A stretch of DNA of 64,000 nt from Bactericera cockerelli. Its lineage: Eukaryota; Arthropoda; Insecta; Hemiptera; Triozidae. The translations under genes and the position numbers were made by a program. This document shows positions 40,297-51,089 of this stretch, one piece after another. How positions within the stretch are numbered: position 1 is the stretch's first letter; each line of letters opens with the position of its first letter. Under the pieces are notes generated by a model. It did not search any database and was not told the DNA's origin. It worked only from the letters and a program-made list of their open reading frames with translations. The stretch is from contig CM044966.1 in the NCBI GenBank assembly GCA_024516035.1, positions 18,685,094 to 18,749,093 on the forward strand, given 5' to 3'.

Positions 40297-40502
40297 GTCT
40301 GTCCCGGTAGCTCAGTGGTAAAGGTGGCACTCTGTGAATCCAGAGGTTCCAGAGGTCGTGGGTTCAAAACCCAGCCGGGACATGACAAGTTATCGTCCCA
40401 TTTGGTATTTTTACCACATAATAATGTGTCTTGGGCTTACTGCTGGAATAATGGGACTTTAGTAGTCTTAATCGGGCAGTATAAATAAGGCGATATTATT
40501 AT
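40297..40502 (+). mobile_element. tRNA-derived SINE S1, full length
   Basis: GTCCCGGTAGCTCAGTGG, expanded anticodon arm, B box GGGTTCAAAACCC, tail AAGGCGATATTATTATT. Confidence 0.82.
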
Positions 40503-40505
40503 TAT

Positions 40506-40628
40506 ACCCTAATTCTAGGGTAGGCCTCACTGGCCCTAACATCTGAAAAAATTCCTACCGCATTGGGATTCGAACCCGGGTCACCTGAAGTGCAAGCCAA
40601 GCATGCTACCGCTAGGTCACAGCGGGAG
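40506..40628 (-). mobile_element. tRNA-derived SINE S8
   Basis: Minus strand: CCCGCTGTGACCTAGCGGTA, B box GGGTTCGAATCCC, then GGTAGGAATTTTTTCAGATG and CCAGTGAGGCCTACCC. Only copy seen here; directly follows the S1 tail. Confidence 0.65.
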
Positions 40629-40671
40629 TCTGGTATTCAGGTCTGGCTTGTTTGCAAAATCCTGTCTTCTG

Positions 40672-40745
40672 TCTTCCTGCTAGTAGGTCGTGAGTTCGAC
40701 TACCGCCCGCGGGAAATATTTTGTCTCACTTTCTCCTGGCTCATG
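40672..40745 (+). mobile_element. tRNA-like SINE fragment S9
   Basis: B box GAGTTCGACTACC, then GCTCATGAGCAGAATTCGCT; a second scrap, GAGCTCATGACCGGAATTTG, is at 41195-41230. Confidence 0.5.
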
Positions 40746-40884
40746 AGCAGAATTCGCTTTCAGAAATTATTTATCATTTCTAAATCTTGATTTTCAATCA
40801 TTTAAATAGTAATAATTCGGCGCGAACGACCTGTTGCAACACAGAGTTAAAGCGCCTAATTAGAAAAAAAAAAAAAAAAAAAAT

Positions 40885-41145
40885 AGTAATAATATCGCCT
40901 TATTTGATCAATTGCCATGCGGAAGGTCCCGAGTTCGAACCCCCGCGCCGACAAAAATTTGTATTCATAATTTGGTTACAGTTGTTTGAAATAGATACCT
41001 TCCGGTGCGCTCGTGCTGACCCAGCATCTAAATGGGAAGTATTGTGTCACTTCTCGCCCATCAGAGTGGAGGCATACTACGGGATGGGTAGGCTACAACA
41101 CCGACCACAAGCGTCTACGGTAGCTCCTGTTTCATAAGGCTGTGA
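40885..41145 (+). mobile_element. SINE S10 with tRNA-like 5' part
   Basis: B box GAGTTCGAACCCC, then CCTTCCGGTGCGCTCGTGC, GGGAAGTATTGTGTCACTTC, CATACTACGGGATGGG and AGCTCCTGTTTCAT. Longest plus copy, so it links the tRNA-like head to the fragments at 6262 and 54718. Confidence 0.68.
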
Positions 41146-41569
41146 AACACTCATCTTTAAAAAAAAAATATCTGCTATAAGACATAGTTGTCTGAGCTCA
41201 TGACCGGAATTTGCTTTCAGAAATGTTCCGGATCCACTCGGAGGAAAAATCTATCGATGATTCTTTTGTAATACCTCTATGGCTGGCGCTAAGTATCAAT
41301 TTGCGTACTTCATAGTTTAAAAAACTTCCAGTTCTTCACCAAAAGTGACACAATACTTCCCATTATTTAAGATTTTAAAATACAAGTTTTAGGACCGCTA
41401 AGTCTTGGACTATTTTAACGAGGTACCTACGTCTAATAAGTGGGGTTTAAGTTATTTAATAGGTTGAGCAAGAGGGCCATTAGATATTAAGGTTCTTAAA
41501 TGAATATTGACAGGCACGGGTTCAGGAGGGGGGGGGGGATGGGGGGGGAAGGGGTACCACCAGAAAATA

Positions 41570-41698
41570 ATATATATTTTAAATTTTGAAAAATAAGAGA
41601 TTGTTTCCATTTTTTTCATTGTTAAAATAATTATTTGTACTGAACATATTATGTCCATTTATATCTAATAAAGTGTTGAATAAAAATAATAATAATAT
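41570..41698 (+). mobile_element. LINE 3' tail fragment (L-hp)
   Basis: GATTGTTTCCATTTTTTTCA, TATGTCCATTTATATCTAAT, AAAGTGTTGAAT and (TAA)n; the hairpin is missing. A G-rich run lies just upstream (41526-41552). Confidence 0.66.
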
Positions 41699-41781
41699 GT
41701 TGAGATTAACACAAATAACACGAGTGGCGTAGCAAGTAGTCAATCACACCACCCGAAATGGAGAATAACTGGTTACCTCCA

Positions 41782-41932
41782 CCGACCTGAGTAGCTTGAT
41801 CGATAAGGCGGCGGACTTGTACCCTGGAGGTCCGTGGTTCAAGTCCCGCTTTTGAGCGTGGATTTAGAAAAGCCAGTTTGAGTAGTTATGAGTTATCATG
41901 AAAGTGATTCAATACAAAAATAATATCACTAA
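41782..41932 (+). mobile_element. tRNA-derived SINE S2, full length
   Basis: CCGACCTGAGTAGCTTGATC, B box GGTTCAAGTCCC, GAAAAGCCAGTTTGAGTAG. Confidence 0.8.
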
Positions 41933-42048
41933 AATGTCAATTTCTTTCAAAGCCTCATACCGTGAAAACCCGTAGGTAAGTTTAAATTTCCTGAATGTGA
42001 AGGAGAGGACAGTAGTAGCTCAATACAGACCCAATTAAAAGAGACTAG

Positions 42049-42365
42049 GGCCAAATTATGAAACAGGATTAGATTAATCTAGGTGGACACTAACCCTTAA
42101 CACGCCCTCTCGTGGAAATTTCAACCAATCACAGCGCACTATAGCCTGAGTTAAGGGATAGTGTTCACTTAGATTAAATCTAATCCTGTTTTATAAAAGT
42201 TTTCATATTTGTGTTAATCACTTTGGTGATAATATCACAACTACTCAAACTCGATGTACTAAATCTACGCTGAAAGCGGGACTTGAACCACCGACCTCCA
42301 GGTTACAAGTCCGCCACCTTATCGCTCAAACTACTGAAGTTGGTTCCTGTTTTATAATTTGGCCC
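42049..42365. mobile_element. MITE P, split by SINE S2
   Basis: Terminal inverted repeats GGGCCAAATTATGAAACAGG / CCTGTTTTATAATTTGGCCC enclose AATCACAGCGCACTATAGCC. Sub-terminal TTAGATTAATCTA/ TAGATTAAATCTA also pairs. Other copies: 49908-50045, 60345-60485 and fragments at 5690, 49262, 54568. Confidence 0.75.
42197..42344 (-). mobile_element. SINE S2 nested in MITE P with target duplication
   Basis: A perfect 13-bp duplication TCCTGTTTTATAA flanks it (42184-42196, 42345-42357). Head CCAACTTCAGTAGTTTGAGC has A-box changes; B box GGTTCAAGTCCC. Confidence 0.86.
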
Positions 42366-42497
42366 TATGTCGTGGCCCCCCAAATGTGTCTCTAGCTCCG
42401 CGCCTGGTTCCCGTGGCCTATAGCCGGGGGTGGTGAATGATTTAGCCAAAAACCCGTCCTGTCCTGTCCATTGCGTAACATTTAAAAGTTCGATATG

Positions 42498-42735
42498 AGC
42501 TCATGCTAGTCACTATAGTCAGTCCTGGTAGCTCATGCTAGTCACTATAGTCAGTCCTGGTAGCTCATACTAGTCACTATAGTCAGTCCTGGTAGCTCAT
42601 ACTAGTCACTATAGTCAGTCCTGGTGGGTCAGTGGTCAAGGTGTCAGTTTGGTTATCCAGAAGTCGGGGGTTCGAACCTAGTCGGAACATGACAAATTAT
42701 TCTTTGGAATTTGGTCGATTTTGTCCACATTATAA
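42498..42735 (+). mobile_element. SINE S1 with amplified A-box region
   Basis: About four 32-bp units (CAGTCCTGGTAGCTCATACT plus AGTCACTATAGT) precede one complete tRNA-like head with B box GGGTTCGAACC. The repeated part is the S1 start GTCC(C/T)GGTAGCTCA plus flanking sequence. Confidence 0.78.
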
Positions 42736-43025
42736 TGCACCCTTACGGAAATGACCCGTCAGAAATAATTAATAATGGTATACAAATTTACATAATTTTA
42801 CAAATGAAGAAATGTTTTACCTTTGAAATATATTTTTGTCAATGAAACTTACAACCTCTGCATCAAGAATTTTTTACAAACAAATACTGTCCGATTAGGA
42901 CAAAACAGTCCCTTGGTACCAGCAGTGGTTGTATAGTGCCATTACTAAGGGCCAAATTAGAGATCATAATTTTTTTAGAGATAACATTCAAGAATTAAAA
43001 CCAACTTTTTTAAAGAATTAAAATT

Positions 43026-43075
43026 AACTGTGCCCCGGAAGGCCGAAACCGCTTTCGCATTACTTCAGAACTCTA
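43026..43075 (-). mobile_element. SINE S4 tail fragment
   Basis: ACTGTGCCCCGGAAGG, then CCGAAACCGCTTTCGCATTA. Confidence 0.62.
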
Positions 43076-43475
43076 TTATTCGCAGGCCTTATTTAAAGTT
43101 TTTCATGATTTTTTTTTTTTTTTTTTTTTAATTTCGTGGGGGAGGGGGGGTCCTGACGCCTCCTACATACGGCCTTGAATATTTACTTCAGAATGAGCCA
43201 CATTTTCAAGTAAAGATGGATAGGCTATAACAACAACCATCACTCCCCCAGCTAAGCTGGCTATAACAACAACCATCACTCCCCCAGCTGTATAGCCAAG
43301 CTGGCTACAATAAGATAGATAGATAGTTTATTTGTAGTAAAAATTAAATTTTTGTAACAATTAAATTTGACAGGTTGGTAAGATCATAAAAAAAGTGCTC
43401 TTCTTTTTTACTAAAATTTTAAATTAATATGTGAACTTCCGTAGTGATTTGAACTTTTTTTTTTATTGTTAAATA

Positions 43476-43650
43476 AAAGGTAACTGTGCCCCGGAACCGC
43501 TTTCGCATTACTTCAGGGCACTTTACCTTTACATCCATGTCATTCCGGAAACGAAAAACTCGGTTAAAAATTTCCACTCCGGCCCGGATTCGAACCCACA
43601 ACCTCCGGGTCAGCGACCAATGCTCTTAACCACTGAACCACGGAGGTCAG
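43476..43650 (-). mobile_element. tRNA-derived SINE S4, full length
   Basis: Minus strand: TGACCTCCGTGGTTCAGTGG, B box GGTTCGAATCCG, GTTTCCGGAATGACATGGAT, GGTTCCGGGGCACAGTTACC and an A-rich tail. Confidence 0.82.
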
Positions 43651-43990
43651 TTTGAACATTTTATTGTGTGTCAAAGTAACCTATGGTGCTTAAGTTCCAT
43701 CAAACACTACCAAAAAACACCTTATCATCTGGTATGTAAGATATTACAATTACAAAAAAGCTCGCTACAACAACAACATAAATCAAACCCCAAGTAAAAA
43801 ACTTGAGTCCGTTAGGTTACGACACTCGTTAGGTTTGCCTTGACAGAAAAGAAAGTTGAATTCAACGTCAGAGTTCTGACCTATACTTTTGAGTACTGCA
43901 TGGAACACAGACCTCAGAAGCGCAATGGTGGACTCCTGATCTGTTCGAAACTCGAGCATAGTTTAAGAATATTTTTCTTTTTCTAACCAT

Positions 43991-44560
43991 AGTCTGGCTG
44001 GGGGACTATAAACAGGGAGGAGACCAGCAGTCTGGCTGGGAGACTATAAACAGGGAGTAGACCAGCAGTCTGGGTGGGGGACTATAAACAGGGAGGAGAC
44101 CAGCAGTCTGGCTGGGAGACTATAAACAGGGAGTAGACCAGCAGTCTGGCTGGGGGACTATAAACAGGGAGGAGACCAGCAGTCTGGCTGGGAGACTATA
44201 AACAGGGAGGAGACCAGCAGTCTGGCTGGGGGACTATAAACAGGTAGGAGACCAGCAGTCTTTCTGGAGGACTATAAACAGGGAGGAGACTAGCAGTCTG
44301 GCTAGGAGACTATAAACAGGGAGGAGACCAGCAGTCTGGCTGGGGGACTATAAACAGGGAGGAGACCCGCAGTCTGGCTGGGGGACTATAAACAGGAAGT
44401 AGACCAGCAGTCTGGCTGGGGGACTATAAACAGGGAGGAGACCAGCAGTCTGGCTGGGGGACTATAAACAGGGAGGAGACCAGCAGTCTGGCTGGGAGAT
44501 TATAGACAGGGAGTAGACTAGCATTGGCCTGGTTCTGGCTTGGGACCAAAAAAGAGGGCC
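43991..44560 (+). mobile_element. V retroposon, 14 VNTR units
   Basis: Unit starts fall every 38 bp from 43991 to 44485 (AGTCTGGCTGGGGGACTATA AACAGGGAGGAGACCAGC). After the last unit it continues as AGCATTGGCCTGGTTCTGG and is then truncated. GGGG/GGGA and GGAG/GTAG variants alternate in the left part, hinting at a two-unit duplication step. Confidence 0.9.
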
Positions 44561-44960
44561 GGTTGATATTTTTTAATTAAAACCTATCGAGTGGGGTATT
44601 GAATGAAAGGTCTTGATGTCCTCATACTTGATTGAACATTTATAATGCGATCGTAAACCTCACACAGAGTGATGTTTACAGTTCACAGAACCACTAGTTA
44701 TTTTATAATAACATGACTGTATTGTACATCTAATTAAATATAATTCCTTAGTCCACTAGGTGGACTGAACATACCTGGAGGTGGATTCAGGGGGTTCCTC
44801 CAGAAACGGTGTTGTACTGTCCATGAAGACTGGTGTTCCTGTGATTGGCTGAAGACGCGTCAAGGTATGGTTGAGCCACAAGATCGATCTTAACTTCGGT
44901 AAGCTAGCTTTATGATGGCTTTCGAAAATTCACTCATACAGCTAGATAACCAAAGACAAT
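44561..44960. other. Region with no recognised feature
   Basis: A 17-bp palindrome AGTCCACTAGGTGGACT lies at 44751-44767. No gene. Confidence 0.45.
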
Positions 44961-45552
44961 GACGATTTGTGTATACCTGCTGCTGCTCCTGAGGTTTTGC
45001 ATACTGAAGGGAGAAATGAATCTATTCAGAGATTCGATACGCAAGATTTGAATCACAGTAAAGATTCGACTCTGGGAGTTGAATCTTAGAGATTCGAATC
45101 TGTGAGTTGAATCTTCAAGATTCGAATCTGGGAGTTGAATCTTAGAGATTCGAATCGTTCCTGAAACAATGAGTCCTATAGTTGGCAGGACTGTTACCGA
45201 TTCCATTGATGATGATTTGTGTATACTTGCTGCTGCTCTTGAGGTTTTGCATACTGAAGGGACAAATGGATCTATTTACAGATTCGCTACGCAAGATTTG
45301 AATCCCAGTAAAGATTCGAATCTGGGAGTTGAATTTTCAAGATTCGAATCTGGGAGTTGAATCTTCAAGATTCGAATCTGGGAGTTGAATCTTTAAGATT
45401 CGAATCTGGGTGTTGAATCTTTAAGATTCGAATCTGAGAGTTCAATCTTTAAGATTCAAATTTGGGAATTGAATCTTCAAGATTCAAATGAGTCCCATAG
45501 TTGGCAGGACTGTTACCGATTCCATTGATGATGATTTGTGTATACCTGCTGC
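44961..45552. repeat. W tandem repeat with nested 28-bp repeat
   Basis: Large units start at 44961, 45211 and 45530 (GATTTGTGTATACCTGCTGC, GGTTTTGCATACTGAAGGGA). Each contains 28-bp subunits GATTCGAATCTGGGAGTTGA plus ATCTTCAA; the second has more subunits (319 versus 250 bp). The third is interrupted by the hAT element and resumes at 47688. Confidence 0.85.
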
Positions 45553-47534
45553 CAGTGGCGGCTCCTGACTTCAAGACTAGGTGAAGACAAATTATACCCA
45601 GAAGTATTGAAAAAATAAAATTATTAATTTATCAGATCTTAGTTCTTATGGTCTCATAAACACAGCCCATTGTAAGTTATGGCTGTTTCCCTGCAGAGCA
45701 TGATTTTCTCTCATACCAGTTTTGCATCATATAAGTTTTTACTTTTTTTGGAGAACACTTGGTACTTAATAAATAAACAAGGCCAGCAGAACAATTTGTC
45801 AACACTTGAGCTGGTACACAGCCATTCATTTTTCATAAGCCATTCAGGCTTGAACTGTATGGCTGTGGGGCAGGCATTTGCTTTACTTTTTTAGTGGTGG
45901 TTATAGTAATTGGAGAAATTGGAGATCCAGTAATCATAATATCTTTCTTATCCTCATTACTTCTTAATCTGAATGGGGTTACTTTTAATGTTTGAACCCC
46001 ATGATTTTGTGGGGATCTCATTGTTTCTTTGAAATATTGTTATTAATTATTCATCTTATAAAAAATATTTATTCATCTTAATAAAAAATATTAACTAAAA
46101 GTTGGTAAAAAGGAATTAAAATAAAAATATTAGGATTATACCTCAGTAGTTAGAACTAGGAAGGAAAGAAAGTTAGTTGAAGACTAAAAATTACAATCCA
46201 AAACTGGAAGAAAATCCACCACCAGATTACAAAATAAATCTAAGAAAACATACTTACTACAAATATAAAATCAGCTTAAATTTGTGTTACCATTGATGTT
46301 TAAATGACTAGGTATTTAAGAAAAACACAGATATTGCCTTATAATTTTAAGTACTTCACTGGAAGCTGTGTGCTTAGCTACCTGCAACCTGCATAATTAT
46401 AATGTTATTTCTGACACTGAAAGAAGTACATAGCTACTTCATATTCAACTTATTATGAAAAGCACAGGTCAGATCAGGTAGGAATAATGTTTCTATCCTG
46501 TATCAAATACTGGGAAATAACTTTATTAACTAGTTACACCAAATAAAAGTCACTTGATTACCGTTGAAAAGATTTGAAAATGGTCTAATAAAATTTAAAA
46601 AGTGCGCGACAAGTTTTGTTTACATTCTAAAGATAAGAGATACAATGTTGCCAAGTTAATTTCATTGCTAAATTTCTACAAACTTCAAGAGCTATATTTT
46701 AAATTTAAAGAAATCCCTCAAATCATGTAAGACGTATTTATTTATTTAAAAAAATAATACTACACCGCCTGAACAGAATTTTCTCTTGAGAATTTCATTT
46801 CAACACGTCTAATTTCATGATTTTTTTTAAAGTGGTTCCATAGTCAGGATCTTAAACAGGACCACCATTGTCCCTATTTAAAAACTTCTTGGAACAACTA
46901 GATACCAGATTATCTTATTTGGCTCAATTTCGGTACCTACATTAAATAATTATTTCCGAGATTTGACTTCAATCGAGATGTCCTTTTTAATACTACATAT
47001 AGTTGACAAGATACATAAAATATAGTTAAAATTTATTGGTATCGGCTATCGTTTAGGAACTATGTACAAAACTAGAACCCAAAAAATGAGAAATAATATC
47101 CAAAATTCCTGACACAAAATCCTGCTTTCCTAGCGCCTACGTTATTATTATTATTATTTTTTAATATTACAAGATTGTGCTAGATATGGGAGGCTAAATC
47201 ATTGACTGGTTTCCTAGGTCTGGCATAATGCTACTGGCAACAATGTTAATATCAAAAACACATGACATCGCACATGGTATGTGGCTTCGTGACATTTCGT
47301 ATGAGGTCGTGTAGATAATGTAAACTGAATACAACTGAAGACTGTCCTCAGTAGCATATTACATAGATATAGTTCTTGCCTAATATTTCATGATACCTAC
47401 TTGGAAATACTCAACTCTGATTGGTTGATTCAAGGACAACTGAAGACAATTTCGAATTGTCTTCACATTTGGTGTTCTCCTTGGAAAGTAACATGAAATG
47501 TTAAGCAGCATTGATCTATTTTACACAAAGCTTA

Positions 47535-47570
<36 letters not shown>

Positions 47571-47679
47571 CTTTGAGTTGGATCAATTGTGCCGTGTTCA
47601 AGGGATTATGAGTAGTGTTTTCACTGTTCAAAATTAGGTGAAAATGTCTTCAGTGTCTTCACCCGACGAGCCGCCACTG
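45553..47679. mobile_element. Degenerate hAT DNA transposon, 2127 bp
   Basis: Terminal inverted repeat CAGTGGCGGCTC at both ends, with further GGTGAAGACA words inside, and a perfect 8-bp target duplication CCTGCTGC (45545-45552 and 47680-47687). The 8-bp duplication and CAGTGGCG start fit hAT. A transposase remnant is at 45714-46021; the rest is AT-rich with a T run at 47539-47570. It is inserted in a W repeat. Confidence 0.85.
45714..46021 (-). pseudogene. hAT transposase N-terminal remnant
   Basis: Two minus frames that must be read with a shift near 45870. The upstream one (46021 down) has LKVTPFRLRSNEDKKDIMIT. The downstream one (45872-45714) has FKPEWLMKNEWL and KLFCWPCLF, the zinc-binding TTF/BED-like region seen in ZMYM1-type hAT transposases (general pattern: W, then WL, then FC.PC). 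A stop follows at 45713. No catalytic or dimerisation part is seen. It reads toward the nearer terminus, so the element has lost or rearranged its centre. Confidence 0.68.
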
Positions 47680-47687
47680 CCTGCTGC

Positions 47688-47785
47688 TGCTCCTGAGGTT
47701 TTGCATACTGAAGGGACAAGTGAGTCTTTTTACCGATCCGATACGCAAGATTTGAAGAATCCAAGATTCGAACCTAGAATTTTAA
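47688..47785. repeat. W repeat, right part
   Basis: TGCTCCTGAGGTTTTGCATA, CGATACGCAAGATTTGAAG; continues the third W unit after the hAT element. Confidence 0.78.
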
Positions 47786-47863
47786 AATATTATAAAATGT
47801 CAAAAAAAATGACATGTCTTTCAAAAAAAAATCGTGACAACACAATCACTCAAACTTGTTTCA

Positions 47864-48060
47864 TCATAGGGTGGCGTCATCGTGAACGATGGTAGCCAGA
47901 CAGTGGAGGAATGTCTCAGCACTTCTACCACTGTCTTTACAAGGAGGCTAATAATTGTCAAGGGCCCCAGAACCAAGCCAATACTGGTCTACTCCCTGTT
48001 TATAGTCCCCCAGCCAGACTGCTGGTCTACTCCCTGTTTAAAGTCCCCCAGCCAGACCAA
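47864..48060 (-). mobile_element. V retroposon, two VNTR units
   Basis: ATAGGGTGGCGTCATCGTGA ... TTGTCAAGGGCCCCAGAACC, then two 38-bp units ending CCCCCAGCCAGAC. Confidence 0.78.
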
Positions 48061-48086
48061 AAACTTGTTTAACTAAAAAAAAATTC

Positions 48087-48160
48087 TGAACTTGGGATTC
48101 GAACCACCGACTACCAGGTTTCGAGTCCGCGGCTTTATCCGGCTACTGAGGTCAATTGCT
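48087..48160 (-). mobile_element. SINE S2 head, diverged
   Basis: Minus strand: TTGACCTCAGTAGCC, B box GGTTCGAATCCC. The rest of the body is missing. Confidence 0.62.
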
Positions 48161-48369
48161 ACACCACTGGTTTGACTGATAACAGTGGCGGATGACGAGG
48201 AACAGAACGTGTTCTTCTACCAGCAGCGGGTATTTCCTAGTTGCAAAAATCTTGCCTGGCTTTAAATGTCTGGTCACGTATATGGGTAATGTCTACATAA
48301 ATATAAGGTATACATAGTATGTAAGTTAGATATATAGTGTGTTCACAAAGTTCAGTAACAGGTAACAGC

Positions 48370-48745
48370 TGTTTATTATTATTATATAAATCTTTATTAG
48401 AAGGACAAAGTATACAATTTTTACAGTCTGTCCCGGTAGCTCAGTGGTAAAGGCGGCACTCTGTGAATCCAGAAATTCCAGAGGTCGTGGGTTCGAAACC
48501 CAGCTGGGACATGACAAGTTATCCTCCCATTTGGGATTTTTATCACATAATAACATGTCTTGGGCTTACTGCTGGAATAATGGGACTTTAATAGTCTTAA
48601 TCGGGCAGTATAAATAAGGCGATATTATTATTATAAAATAGTTTGAAAATTAATAAATAAATAAAAAAGAAGAAAATAATACTAATGTCCTAACTAAAGG
48701 GCGGGGTTATTGCCTGCGGCAATCTCTTCCACCCAACCCTTTTTT
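48370..48745 (-). mobile_element. LINE 3' end (L-hp), split by SINE S1
   Basis: (ATT)n with AAATCTTTATTAGAAGGACA (as at 60850-60985), then after S1 the A-rich body and the class 1 hairpin 48688-48742 with loop GCA. Confidence 0.7.
48426..48633 (+). mobile_element. tRNA-derived SINE S1, full length, nested
   Basis: GTCCCGGTAGCTCAGTGG, B box GGGTTCGAAACCC, tail AAGGCGATATTATTATTA. Nearly identical to 40297-40502. Confidence 0.84.
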
Positions 48746-49261
48746 CTCTTTCACCCAATCTCTGATTATTTTTTTGAACGACCAAAAGCAGGAAAGTTGA
48801 CGATTTCCATGTAAACCTGTCCTTATGAGATACGTTTTTAGTTATTTAAAATTTCTGAATCGGAGGCTACTGAGGTCAATGACCCTCTTGGCTACCTGGA
48901 ATTTAAAATAAATTAAAAGAGTAGTACCAGGTCTACATTTAAATTTCAACTCCCCAGCCTTAAAAAAAATAAATAAAAATAATCAGCTGTTGCCAGACTT
49001 TTTGACTACACTGTATAATACATATAAGTATATAAGTTATATACGTAATATGTAGTTAGATGTATAGCCAATTTATATCTATAAATAGCAAGTCGTGAAA
49101 TTTCGCTAAATGTTAAGTATGTGGCACACGGCGAGGTGACGCAATATCTGGTTGTAGACAAGTTGTATACCGGGTGAATCATCCCAATTTGTCTACAGGG
49201 TGACTCAAACACAGGTACCGGGTGAATCATTTGGGCCCCCAGGATCCAAGTTATCCAAGAT

Positions 49262-49338
49262 TTAGGACCGTAAACAGGATTAGTAAATCCAAGCCGACCC
49301 TTAGATTTTATTAGCTGACCGATAGGTATTCTATATCG
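49262..49338 (+). mobile_element. P-related MITE fragment
   Basis: GACCGTAAACAGGATTAG, CCGACCCTTAGATTTTATTA and CCGATAGGTATTCTA; the same variant is at 54568-54662. 49160-49245 upstream holds a short duplicated TACCGGGTGAATCAT word. Confidence 0.55.
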
Positions 49339-49462
49339 TGCACTGGTAGTCAAGTGGTTAACGAGCTGGTCTGGTAATCCTGTTAGCGTAGGGATCCGTT
49401 GGTTCGAATTCCATTCAGTGGATGAATTTTTCCTCATTAATTTGTGTAAATGAGCACATGCC
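49336..49462 (+). mobile_element. tRNA-derived SINE S3 head and body
   Basis: CGTGCACTGGTAGTCAAGTG, B box GGTTCGAATTCC. It runs into a class 1 L-hp scrap (TGCCACAGGCAATAACCCCG). Confidence 0.76.
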
Positions 49463-49489
49463 ACAGGCAATAACCCCGCCCTTTAGGTA

Positions 49490-49700
49490 GGACATTATTA
49501 TTATTATTATTACTATGCAACGCTTTATTAGGTATAAATGGACATTATGTACATAGAAATAATTAATTTAACAATGAAAAAAATGGAAACAATATATACA
49601 ATGAAAATGAAAAAGAATAGAAAATATAAAACAAAAACATAAGTCCTAACTAAAGGGCGGGGTTGTTGCCTATGGCAATCTCTTCCACCCAACCCTTAAC
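49490..49700 (-). mobile_element. LINE 3' end (L-hp), best full tail
   Basis: (ATT)n, then CGCTTTATTAGGTATAAATG (empty-site equivalent of the HelA locus at 177-394), and the class 1 hairpin at about 49650-49698. Confidence 0.78.
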
Positions 49701-49824
49701 TGACATTAACTTCTTTCTCTTTTTTTTTGTATCTTTGCTTAATCTTTTTGTTTTACTTTATAATTTCATTGTATTTTACTGTATATATTTTTTTTGTTCT
49801 ACCTAATAAAGCTTACTATAATAC

Positions 49825-49905
49825 TAATAAAACTTTCAGGGTTAGGTGTGCATTAACCTCGCCTGGTGGTTACCTTCCACTAAAGAGTATTATTCATTTA
49901 TTATT
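49825..49905 (+). mobile_element. SINE S3 tail fragment
   Basis: CAGGGTTAGGTGTGCATTAA, GCCTGGTGGTTACCTTCCAC, TAAAGAGTATTATT. Preceded by a short L-type LINE tail (49735-49820). Confidence 0.64.
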
Positions 49906-49907
49906 AT

Positions 49908-50045
49908 TAAAGCGACTTTAGTCATAAAGTTAAGATAAGCCAGACACGCCCACAAGTCGGAGTTTCACCCAATCACAGCTCACTATAGCCCGAGTTGAAG
50001 GACAGTCTGGCTTATCTTAATTCTAATCCTGTTTTATAATTCGGC
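49908..50045. mobile_element. MITE P
   Basis: AAGTTAAGATAAGCCAGACA / GTCTGGCTTATCTTAATT inverted parts, CCAATCACAGCTCACTATAG centre, right end CCTGTTTTATAATTCGGCCC. Confidence 0.7.
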
Positions 50046-50111
50046 CCTGAGTAACTGTGAATCTTGTGGGTACCTTCCACAAAAGAGTGTTATTATTACT
50101 ATACAGTCACA

Positions 50112-50405
50112 CAGAGTCACCGTTGCCGAGTGAGTTAGCGCGCTAGGCATTGCACGCATCGTGACCTGAGTTCGATCTCCAGCGGGACAAAAAAAACTAT
50201 GCTCTGTACTTGGATGTACGGGGTCCACTCATACCTCGTGAGGAAAAATGAGTAGTTACTTGTATGAGTAACGACCAGTGGCGGTATTACCAGAGTAAAA
50301 AGAAATTAGTGTAATGGAATTAGAAAAGTGAAGGATTCTCTTAGTAATGCTGGGCTACAAAAATTGTGAAGAAGCCTTGTGCTTCACCACAAATAAAATC
50401 ATACA
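50112..50405 (+). mobile_element. tRNA-derived SINE S6, full length
   Basis: GTCACCGTTGCCGAGTGAGT, B box AGTTCGATCTCC, GGGGTCCACTCATACCTCGT, GTAACGACCAGTGGCGGTAT, GAAGCCTTGTGCTTCACCAC. It pairs with 15595-15892 across its length. Confidence 0.84.
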
Positions 50406-50664
50406 TACATTACAGTCACACAGTATTGATTCAGCATAATCTATGTATTGATTCCGATGAGCAACGTAGTGCTATTACATTGTTACATATTGAACCAATG
50501 TAGAACAAGAGGTTGTAGGTACAACTTTCACTAGTAAAGGAATGGTCTGAAGTGTTGAGACGCCAAGGAGGTTTAGTCTGCCTTTCTCTGGGGCCTGGGG
50601 AGACGAACTGTGGATTAACTAGTCACTAACAGACTGATTAATTCGTAAACATAATGGGTCATTA

Positions 50665-50967
50665 AAGTTATCATATTTGTGTTAGTGACTTTCGTGATAT
50701 TACAAAATAATTTTGTCAATTTTGTATTTTAATTTTTACCATTATTTTTTTGTATATTATAAATTATGTTCTTCTAATAAAGAGTTTCATAATAATAATA
50801 ATAGTAAACTACTGAATCTCGCTTTACTAAATCTACGCTGAATCCGGGACTCGAACAACTAAGCTCCAGTAAGTCCGGTGTTTTATCGATCGAGCTACTG
50901 ACTTGTAACCTGGAGGTCGGTGGTTTGAGTAGTTGTGATATCACGATTGTGATTAACACAATTATGA
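50665..50967. mobile_element. SINE S2 pair with nested LINE tail
   Basis: Minus S2 tail (50665-50705) and its head (50796-50900) are split by a plus L-type tail (50706-50795, TTCTTCTAATAAAGAGTTTC, (ATA)n). A plus S2 part (ACTTGTAACCTGGAGGTCGG) follows at 50899-50967, giving an inverted pair. Confidence 0.68.
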
Positions 50968-51089
50968 TGGGACATTAGCTATTTGATTGTGTGTTAAAGT
51001 GTTTGTCAAGTCCATGATGAAAGCTGTCCATTAGCTACTATGCAAATGGGTTTACGGTTATATCAGTGCAAAAATATTTACAAAATGCT

